From the NCBI GenBank assembly GCA_947649215.1, contig CANSQW010000038.1:1-8551 (forward strand): a stretch of 8,551 nucleotides of DNA, read 5' to 3'. Position numbers and translations under genes: made by a program. Shown here piece by piece: positions 1-5,030 of the stretch. How positions within the stretch are numbered: position 1 is the stretch's first letter; each line of letters opens with the position of its first letter. Source of the stretch: an uncultured bacterium (GTDB taxonomy: Bacteria; Actinomycetota; Coriobacteriia; Coriobacteriales; Eggerthellaceae). Under the pieces are notes generated by a model, which saw nothing but the letters and a program-made list of their open reading frames with translations, had not been told where the DNA came from and ran no database searches.

Positions 1-136
1 CGCCCGGGGCGCCGGCCGGGGCGCCGGGCGCGCCGCCGGGGATCTTCGGGGCGCTGGGAAGCGTGGCCCCGCACTGGTCGCAGACGTCGTTGTTGAAGTC
101 GTTCTTCGCGCCGCACTGCGGGCAGTTCTTCTCCAT
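1..136 (-). CDS. Zinc-ribbon protein, N-terminal part (cut by window edge)
   Basis: Only the first 45 codons are visible; the gene continues past position 1. The start ATG is at 136-134. The protein opens with two CxxC knuckles (C5-P-Q-C8 and C19-D-Q-C22), the layout of a short structural zinc ribbon. After residue 27 it passes into a Gly/Ala/Pro-rich linker (GAPGAPAGAPG) encoded by a 12-bp tandem repeat. In Actinobacteria, zinc ribbon plus low-complexity linker often precedes membrane segments or a second domain, but that part is not visible. No strong ribosome site is present (only a weak GAGAT about 6 bases upstream). It lies 116 bp beyond the stop of the GPH transporter on the same strand, with a GC hairpin between, so it may or may not belong to that operon. 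Function unknown; the zinc-ribbon call is fairly safe. Confidence 0.7.
   Translation of the reverse strand, partial: MEKNCPQCGAKNDFNNDVCDQCGATLPSAPKIPGGAPGAPAGAPG
4..27. repeat. 12-bp tandem direct repeat, two exact copies
   Basis: CCGGGGCGCCGG occurs at 4-15 and again at 16-27. The unit is a multiple of three and lies inside the zinc-ribbon gene, where it encodes part of the Gly-Ala-Pro linker, so changes in copy number would keep the frame. More copies may lie beyond the window edge. Confidence 0.7.
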
Positions 137-193
137 GCTGATCTCAGCGGGTCTAAAACACATTGCGATACCTCTTTTCTCGTAGGGACTCAC

Positions 194-242
194 ACGCGCC
201 TCCTGCGCGTTGCTCAGTGCATCGGGCGCGCGCGAGGCGCAT
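194..242 (-). terminator. GC-rich hairpin after the GPH transporter gene, possible terminator
   Basis: ACGCGCCTC at 194-202 pairs with GAGGCGCAT at 234-242 (nine pairs, one of them G-T), and an inner GCGCG/CGCGC pairing could extend it. It begins about 11 bases downstream of the transporter stop codon in the minus-strand direction. No run of T follows on the minus strand, so it is not a classic intrinsic terminator. It could instead be a 3'-end stability or factor-dependent termination structure. It separates the dehydroxylase-like operon from the zinc-ribbon gene. Confidence 0.35.
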
Positions 243-252
243 CCCGTTGATG

Positions 253-1758
253 CTAACCGGGGAGGACGTCTCCCTGCTCGCGGCGCTTCTCCAGGTCCTC
301 GGCGATCTGGGCCATCTTCTTGGAGTCAAGGCGATAGCCGAAGAAGAAGGCCACGAAGGCGATGACGAAGGCCACAGCCGGGATGATGCAGATGATGTTG
401 ATCATGCCCTGGGCCAGCTCAGGGGTGGCCTCCATACCGCGGGTGAAGCCGATGGCGGCCAGGCCGAAGCCGGTGAGCAGGCCGGCCACCGCGTTGGCGA
501 TCTTCGGGCACCACTGGAAGGTGGACATGATGAAGGCCTTGGCGGTCTTGCCGTCACGCCACTCGCCGTAGGCGATGGCGTTGGACTGCATGCCCATCAT
601 GGTGCCGTTCATGAAGTTCATGCCGAAGTAGCAGGCGCAGATGCACACGATGAAGGCCATCTGGCCGGTGGCGCCGATGAAGTAGCAGGCGATCATGGAC
701 ACGGCGGAGATGCCGATGCCGGCCAGGTAGGTGGTGCGGATGCCCACCATGCGGGCGATGGGCTCGGACACGAAGGTGGCCACGAGGCCGGTGATGTTGC
801 AGGCGGTGAGCATGACGGCGGCCATGGCCACGTCGCCGAAGGCGTAGGTGAACACGTACATGGCCATGGACTGGATGGTCATCTGGGCGATGAAGCGGAT
901 GATCTCGGCGAACAGGCCGATGAGCGCCGGCAGGTTGGTCAGCCAGTACTTGAGCATCTCGCCAAGGTTGACCTTGTCGCCCTTGGGGATGGCGGGAACC
1001 TCGCGGCCCTCCTTCTTGGCGAGCGCGCGATCCTCGCAGATCTTCTGGGTCGGGTCCATGCCGTCGATCTTCTTGAACATGACGATGAACATCACGATCA
1101 TGATGATGCCGAACACGAGCGCCAGCACGGTGAAGCCGGCCGGGCCCGCGTTCTGGGCGTTCTCACCGGCGGGCACGCGGTAGACCAGGCCGTTGATGGC
1201 CAGGATGGCGGGCAGCGAGATGGCGGCGAAGAGCACCTTCACCAGCATGTTGCCCTGGGCCTTGCGCTGCGAGAGCAGGGTGCGGTCGGCCTCGGTGTGG
1301 CTGATGACCGGCACGATGGAGGTGGCCGCGATCATGAAGAAGCTCGCGAAGAAGCCGCCGACGATCTGGAAGAAGATCATCCAGGCGGTCTTGGCGCCCA
1401 TGTCCAGAAACGCGGGGTCCACGAACGTCATGAGCAGGCAGACGAACGTGGCGGGCGGCGCCACCAGGAGCCAGCTGCGGTACTGGCCGTGCTTGAGCCA
1501 CACGCGCTCGATGATGATGGCGGCGATGATCACGAAGAACCACTCGCCCACGCCGGTCACTGCTTTGACCGTGCCCATGACGGTCGGCTCCAGACCGCAG
1601 ATCTCGGTCAGGAAGTAGGCCCAGTAGTTGCTGTTCATCTGGTTGAACGCCGTCCAGGTGAGCATGCCCAGGCCGTAGATGAGGCCGAGCGCCTGGGTCA
1701 CGTTGTTCTGAACGGCCGCTACGGCCTTGTCACCCAGAGAAGAAATCTTCTCACTCAT
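253..1758 (-). CDS. GPH-family (MelB-like) MFS cation symporter
   Basis: This 501-residue protein has about 12 hydrophobic segments, a cytoplasmic loop around residues 228-268 rich in charged residues, and short charged ends. The segment around 397-430 (A-Y-G-E-W-R-D-G-K-T followed by a Gly/Ala-rich helix) matches the signature of the glycoside-pentoside-hexuronide:cation symporter family, where MelB has a similar EWxTGK motif. The length is normal for the family. The start at 1758 has AGGGGA five bases upstream. It follows the 4Fe-4S gene by 78 bp on the same strand and is probably the last gene of the operon. GPH members classically import sugars with Na+ or H+. Beside a cytoplasmic molybdopterin reductase it more likely carries that enzyme's substrate or product. 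The substrate cannot be read from the sequence. Family call firm, role inferred. Confidence 0.9.
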   Translation of the reverse strand: MSEKISSLGDKAVAAVQNNVTQALGLIYGLGMLTWTAFNQMNSNYWAYFLTEICGLEPTVMGTVKAVTGVGEWFFVIIAAIIIERVWLKHGQYRSWLLVAPPATFVCLLMTFVDPAFLDMGAKTAWMIFFQIVGGFFASFFMIAATSIVPVISHTEADRTLLSQRKAQGNMLVKVLFAAISLPAILAINGLVYRVPAGENAQNAGPAGFTVLALVFGIIMIVMFIVMFKKIDGMDPTQKICEDRALAKKEGREVPAIPKGDKVNLGEMLKYWLTNLPALIGLFAEIIRFIAQMTIQSMAMYVFTYAFGDVAMAAVMLTACNITGLVATFVSEPIARMVGIRTTYLAGIGISAVSMIACYFIGATGQMAFIVCICACYFGMNFMNGTMMGMQSNAIAYGEWRDGKTAKAFIMSTFQWCPKIANAVAGLLTGFGLAAIGFTRGMEATPELAQGMINIICIIPAVAFVIAFVAFFFGYRLDSKKMAQIAEDLEKRREQGDVLPG

Positions 1759-1793
1759 TGTTTTCCCCTAACAGACGAATACGGGTGGGATGA

Positions 1794-1825
1794 CCCCGGG
1801 CGCCTCATCCCCGAAGCGCCCGGGG
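1794..1825 (-). promoter_or_regulatory. Perfect 10-bp GC hairpin between the 4Fe-4S and transporter genes
   Basis: CCCCGGGCGC (1794-1803) and GCGCCCGGGG (1816-1825) are exact reverse complements around a 12-base loop. The hairpin begins 11 bases past the 4Fe-4S stop codon and ends about 25 bases before the transporter ribosome site. With no T-run after it on the minus strand, it looks more like an mRNA-processing or stability element, or a partial attenuator that lowers transporter expression, than a full terminator. Confidence 0.5.
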
Positions 1826-1836
1826 CGTGACGCCTT

Positions 1837-2172
1837 CTACTCCTCGACGGTGAAGATGACCACACGCGGCTTGGTGGCCTTCCGGGCCAGCTCCTCCACC
1901 GGGCCGAACTCCATGCAGAGCGCCTGGCAGTGGTGCACGCAGGCCGGAACCTTGCCGGCGGCCAGGCGGTCGGCGCACAGGTCGCAACGCTGGGTGGGCA
2001 GGGGCACGAAGTCCCACTCCCACTTGTCGTCGTCGAGCTTCCACGGGCCGATCTGGGAGAGCTTGATACCCCATTCGCCCTCTTCGAGCCCCTTCTCCAC
2101 CTTGCAGGCCATCTCGCAGGTATGGCAGCCGGTGCAGAACTCGTAATCAATCAAAAGACCCTGTTGTGCCAT
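1837..2172 (-). CDS. Two-cluster 4Fe-4S electron-transfer protein (DmsB-like small subunit)
   Basis: The 111-residue protein carries two ferredoxin-type sets. The first is C13-x2-C16-x2-C19-x3-C23; the second is C63-x2-C66-x11-C78-x3-C82, with an extra C86. The shared-ligand pattern (first three of one set plus the last of the other) is that of the iron-sulfur subunits of DMSO-reductase-family enzymes. It is much shorter than the roughly 200-residue four-cluster DmsB/NrfC type, so it should hold two [4Fe-4S] clusters. It has no signal peptide or membrane segment and should be cytoplasmic. The start at 2172 is preceded by GGAAAGGAG. It lies 30 bp after the molybdopterin enzyme on the same strand, so it most likely passes electrons to it, as a bound subunit or a shuttle. 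The donor upstream of it is unknown; no quinone-linked membrane anchor of the NrfD/DmsC type is in the window. Confidence 0.9.
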   Translation of the reverse strand: MAQQGLLIDYEFCTGCHTCEMACKVEKGLEEGEWGIKLSQIGPWKLDDDKWEWDFVPLPTQRCDLCADRLAAGKVPACVHHCQALCMEFGPVEELARKATKPRVVIFTVEE

Positions 2173-2202
2173 GAGTCTTCTCTCCTTTCCGTGAGACGGC
2201 CC

Positions 2203-4518
2203 TTACGCCTTGTAGTGGTCGGCGAACTGCTGCTCGAACGTCTCGCCGTAGCCCTCCGGGGCCGGGTACACCTTGCACAGCTGGGTCTTGTAGGACGAGC
2301 CGTAGCCGCTCGGGCCGAAGTCACCCTGGACGGTGCAGCAGTTGATGTTGGACTCGAACACGCCGAAGAGCGAGGGCTCCTCCGGGTCGCGCTCGGGGAA
2401 CCACCAGCCGTGCTCGGCGCTCACGACGCCCTTCATCATGGTGTCGGTCACGTGGGCCACCTCGATGGCCTTGCCATGGGAGTTCTCGATGACGCACCAC
2501 ATGCCCTCCTTGATGCCGGCCGCGGCCGCATCCTCGGGGTTGATGGCGAACATGGGCCACTTGTGGAACTCGCGCATGGACTTGAGCTGGCGATGCTCGG
2601 AGTGGAAGTACTGCCAGCAGCGGCGGCCGGTGGTCAGCACCAGCGGGTACTCCTTGTACAGCTCCGGCGTGGAGACCGGGCTCTCGGGCGGCTCCAGGAA
2701 GTAGGGCAGCGGGTCCATCCCGACGTTGTTGTACATGTTGCAGAAGAACTCCACGCGGCCGGACAGCGTGTTGAAGCCCGGCTGGCCGTCGAAGCGGATG
2801 GCGCCCTTCTCGTGCTTGCGGTACTCGAAGTCGGGGAAGATGATGACCTTCTCGCGCAGCTCGTCCATGGTGATCTGGATGGGCACGGTGGCCATGTTGT
2901 TGGTGCAGAACTCCAGCATCTCCGGCACGTCGTCCCAGTAGAACAGGTCGGGGTTCATCTTCTTGCCCAGCTCGAGCATCATCTGCTCGTCGCCCACGGC
3001 GTCGCCGGTCTGGGTGACCTTGACGATGGAGCGCAGCGGGGTGTACCAGCCGCGCACGCCGTTGCGCTCGCAGCTCATGGCCATGGGGATGAACAGGTCG
3101 CCGATGGCCATGGCGGTGGGGGTCATGAACAGGTCGCAGATGACCACGTGATCCATGTCCTTGTAGCAGTCATAGACGCGCTTGGCCTGGCCGGCCATGT
3201 TGGTGAAGGCGGTGGTGGAGCACAGGAACAGCATCTTCACCGGGTAGGGGTCGCCCGTCTCGGCCGCATGGAGGATAGCCTCGGGGATGGCGTGGCCGCC
3301 CTTGCCGATGGCGTTGAGGGCGCCCCAGTTGCCGTCGTCGCCCAGGCGGTCCTTGCGGACCTCAGGGCCGAGGCCCTTGGCCACGTTCTCGCGGATGTCG
3401 GACTGCACGTAGCCGAAGTTGATGCAGACGAAGCCGCCGGGGTTGTCGATGTTGCCGGTCATGGCCTGGAGCAGCGCCACGGCATGCGCCGTGCCGTTGG
3501 CCCACTTGTTCTGGTCGAAGGCCACGCCCCACTGCAGCGTGGTGACGCCGGCGGTGCCGATGAGGCGGGCGGCGGCCACGATCTTCTCGGCCGGAACCCA
3601 GCAGATCTCGGCGGCGCGCTCGGGCGTCCAGTCGGCCACGCGCTCCTTGTACTCGTCGAAGCCGTAGCACCACAGGTCGACGAACTGCTTGTCGTAGAGC
3701 TCCTCCTCCACCATGACGTGCCCGATGGCCAGGGCTAGGGCGGCGTCGGTGCCGGGACGCACCTGGAGGTACAGCTCGGAGTGGGCCGAGAGCCAGGTGA
3801 CCTGCGGGTCGACGGTCATCAGCTTGGAGCCGCGCTTCATGCAGTCGATGATCCAGTGGCCGAAGAAGCCGTCGGCGTTGGCGCGCAGCGGGTTGTTGCC
3901 CCAGATCATGAACAGGTCGGGGCGACGGTACTCCGGATGATCAAAGCGCGCCTCGTTGAGCTGGCCGCAGTCGGCGATGAAGGTGTTGCCGAAGATGGCG
4001 TTCATGCCCTGCATGCGCGGGGTGTAGCAGCAGTTGCCGGCCAGCAGGCCCGCGTTGTCGTTGGGCGTGCCGAAGGCGCCGTGGCCCAGCACGTTGGACT
4101 GCCAGGTGGCGTTACGGCCGGTGCCGGCGCCGGTGCAGATGGACTTGGCACCGTACTTCTCGGTGGTGTCCTTCACCATCTCGATGCACAGGTCGTAGGC
4201 CTCGTCCATGGTGATCTGGACCCACTTGTCCTTGCCACGGTCGCTGCGATCGCGCTTCATCGGATGGATGATGCGATCGGGGTGGTACACGGCTTCCACC
4301 ATGGCCAGGCAACGCATGCACAAACGGCCGTCGGTGACCGGTGAGTTGGGGTCGCCCTCCACCTTGACCAGCTTGCCGTCCTTGTCGGTGTAGAACAGAA
4401 TGCTGCAGCCCTGGTGGCAGCCGGGTGCCGACCACTGGCACGTTCGGGTGACCGTCAGGTCGCCCTCCTGGTACTGCCAGTCCTTCTTGTACACATCGGG
4501 ATTAAAGCACTCCCTCAT
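2203..4518 (-). CDS. Molybdopterin (bis-MGD) oxidoreductase, candidate catechol-type dehydroxylase
   Basis: This 771-residue DMSO-reductase-superfamily protein has these landmarks in order. An N-terminal [4Fe-4S] site C27-x6-C34-x3-C38-x28-C67 lies in the context WSAPGCHQGC. The active-site region GNCCYTPR (161-168) makes C164, in a C-Y-x-P-R context, the likely Mo/W ligand, with C163 as alternative. Cofactor-binding stretches follow: WGNNP (206-210), VDPQ (236-239), RPGTDAALALAIGHVM (254-269), NPGGF (359-363) and TTGRR (629-633). A C-terminal molybdopterin dinucleotide-binding domain ends near SGYGSSYKTQLCKVYP. There is no twin-arginine signal, so it should be cytoplasmic. A CxWSxxGCHxxC site without Tat signal, a small 4Fe-4S partner and an adjacent transporter fit the Gordonibacter-type catechol dehydroxylases (Dodh and Cldh as I recall) and their acetylene-hydratase-related neighbours. 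Start at 4518 has GAAAGGAG just upstream. Superfamily certain; dehydroxylation inferred; substrate unknown. Confidence 0.93.
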   Translation of the reverse strand: MRECFNPDVYKKDWQYQEGDLTVTRTCQWSAPGCHQGCSILFYTDKDGKLVKVEGDPNSPVTDGRLCMRCLAMVEAVYHPDRIIHPMKRDRSDRGKDKWVQITMDEAYDLCIEMVKDTTEKYGAKSICTGAGTGRNATWQSNVLGHGAFGTPNDNAGLLAGNCCYTPRMQGMNAIFGNTFIADCGQLNEARFDHPEYRRPDLFMIWGNNPLRANADGFFGHWIIDCMKRGSKLMTVDPQVTWLSAHSELYLQVRPGTDAALALAIGHVMVEEELYDKQFVDLWCYGFDEYKERVADWTPERAAEICWVPAEKIVAAARLIGTAGVTTLQWGVAFDQNKWANGTAHAVALLQAMTGNIDNPGGFVCINFGYVQSDIRENVAKGLGPEVRKDRLGDDGNWGALNAIGKGGHAIPEAILHAAETGDPYPVKMLFLCSTTAFTNMAGQAKRVYDCYKDMDHVVICDLFMTPTAMAIGDLFIPMAMSCERNGVRGWYTPLRSIVKVTQTGDAVGDEQMMLELGKKMNPDLFYWDDVPEMLEFCTNNMATVPIQITMDELREKVIIFPDFEYRKHEKGAIRFDGQPGFNTLSGRVEFFCNMYNNVGMDPLPYFLEPPESPVSTPELYKEYPLVLTTGRRCWQYFHSEHRQLKSMREFHKWPMFAINPEDAAAAGIKEGMWCVIENSHGKAIEVAHVTDTMMKGVVSAEHGWWFPERDPEEPSLFGVFESNINCCTVQGDFGPSGYGSSYKTQLCKVYPAPEGYGETFEQQFADHYKA

Positions 4519-4541
4519 GCGCAGCTCCTTTCTTCTCTCTC

Positions 4542-4566
4542 AGGCGCCGAGGCGCCTCCTCGGCGC
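4542..4566 (-). promoter_or_regulatory. Two overlapping, mutually exclusive hairpins before the molybdopterin-enzyme gene
   Basis: GCGCCGAGG (4544-4552) pairs perfectly with CCTCGGCGC (4558-4566) around a 5-base loop; the last paired base belongs to the stop codon of the 78-residue gene. The same bases also form a 16-bp palindrome, AGGCGCC-GA-GGCGCCT (4542-4557), so only one fold can exist at a time. The structure starts about 10 bases upstream of the ribosome site (4525-4532) of the next gene without covering it. It may tune relative expression of the two genes or protect the mRNA end. Confidence 0.4.
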
Positions 4567-4802
4567 TACTTGACGCGCTCTCCGTTTTTCTGGGCGCGGG
4601 CCCAGACCCCCAGAAGGATCAGGTTGTCGTCAGACACGACGTTGTCCGCGCCGATCTTGTGGTAGGTCATGCGCGTCTGCAGCTCCTCCGGATCGCGGAA
4701 CTCATAGCGGATGTAGAGATCCCCGTCGAGGAGGTACGCCTCCTTCGTCTCCAGCATGTCGAGCGTCGGTGCGTATTTATCGAGCACCTCTTGTTCAGCC
4801 AT
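4566..4802 (-). CDS. Small acidic protein of unknown function, first gene of the operon
   Basis: The protein has 78 residues and is clearly acidic (about 16 Asp/Glu against 10 Lys/Arg). It has no cysteine, signal peptide or membrane segment. Its middle, around YLLDGDLYIRYEFRDPEEL, reads as beta strands followed by a charged turn, so a small folded domain is likely. The start at 4802 is chosen because AAAGGAGG lies five bases upstream. The frame stays open further upstream, but that extension crosses the regulator's control region and 5' end and has GC-noise composition. It is 47 bp upstream of the molybdopterin enzyme, which suggests a role with it: a small subunit, a cofactor-insertion helper (though far shorter than TorD-type chaperones) or a substrate-binding accessory. 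I do not recognise the family. Confidence 0.85.
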   Translation of the reverse strand: MAEQEVLDKYAPTLDMLETKEAYLLDGDLYIRYEFRDPEELQTRMTYHKIGADNVVSDDNLILLGVWARAQKNGERVK

Positions 4803-4807
4803 TTGAA

Positions 4808-4815
4808 CCTCCTTT
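4808..4815 (-). promoter_or_regulatory. Near-perfect Shine-Dalgarno of the first operon gene
   Basis: The minus strand reads AAAGGAGG, five bases before the ATG at 4802. It fixes the start of the 78-residue protein and rules out the longer in-frame extension toward 5417. It is the strongest ribosome site in the window and implies high translation of the small protein. Confidence 0.75.
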
Positions 4816-4838
4816 ACAATTGGCCCTAGAACAGAACG

Positions 4839-4854
4839 AACCGGCCAGCCGGTT
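4839..4854. promoter_or_regulatory. Perfect 16-bp dyad, candidate operator of the LuxR-type regulator
   Basis: AACCGGC-CA-GCCGGTT is an exact inverted repeat 37 to 52 bases upstream of the first operon gene. LuxR/GerE-type helix-turn-helix domains bind as dimers to dyads of about this size, and the site overlaps the expected -35 zone of the operon. It is the best operator candidate in the window. Binding by the neighbouring regulator is inferred, and the dyad could instead act as a leader RNA hairpin if transcription starts upstream. Confidence 0.5.
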
Positions 4855-4948
4855 AGGTCGTCTTCCCCCCTTTCGACGAAACAAAACCCACTCATCTGTG
4901 ATCGCGAGCTCTCAAAGCCTCGGCTCTCCGCAGTCTTCCATGCGGGCC

Positions 4949-4977
4949 TTGCGGGCGCATCTGCTAGTGGGTATGAA
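4949..4977 (+). promoter_or_regulatory. Candidate sigma-70-type promoter of the regulator gene
   Basis: TTGCGG (4949-4954) and TATGAA (4972-4977) are separated by exactly 17 bp, about 50 bp upstream of the regulator start. The boxes match consensus at 3 of 6 and 4 of 6 bases, so the element is weak and uncertain, but it has the right spacing, orientation and position. Confidence 0.35.
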
Positions 4978-5030
4978 ATGGGGGCCGCTTTGGAAAACGT
5001 GCTGTCTGAGCAGGGGAAAGGAGTGCGGGT

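Larger units (their letters stand above)
4803..5030. promoter_or_regulatory. Divergent control region between operon and regulator
   Basis: These 228 bp separate the start of the minus-strand operon from the start of the plus-strand LuxR-type regulator. They hold a 16-bp perfect dyad close to the operon, a looser dyad TCGTC-N12-GACGA (4858-4862 and 4875-4879), a pyrimidine-rich stretch around 4861-4873, and a weak sigma-70-like promoter facing the regulator. On the minus strand, TTCTAG (4831-4826) is a possible -10 element. The place where its -35 would fall is occupied by the dyad rather than by a TTGACA-like box, the arrangement expected of an activator-dependent promoter. The arrangement suggests that the regulator controls the operon and possibly itself. 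Confidence 0.6.

Noticed and set aside
163..1830. A 555-codon plus-strand open frame antisense to the GPH transporter
   Set aside because: Its product is a monotonous His/Asp/Gly/Ala/Glu string and it has no ribosome site. It mirrors the GC-biased third positions of the transporter gene on the other strand.
1930..3738. A 602-codon plus-strand open frame antisense to the molybdopterin enzyme and the 4Fe-4S gene
   Set aside because: Low-complexity Val/His/Leu/Gly/Asp composition typical of the antisense of a high-GC gene; the opposite strand has clear family motifs.
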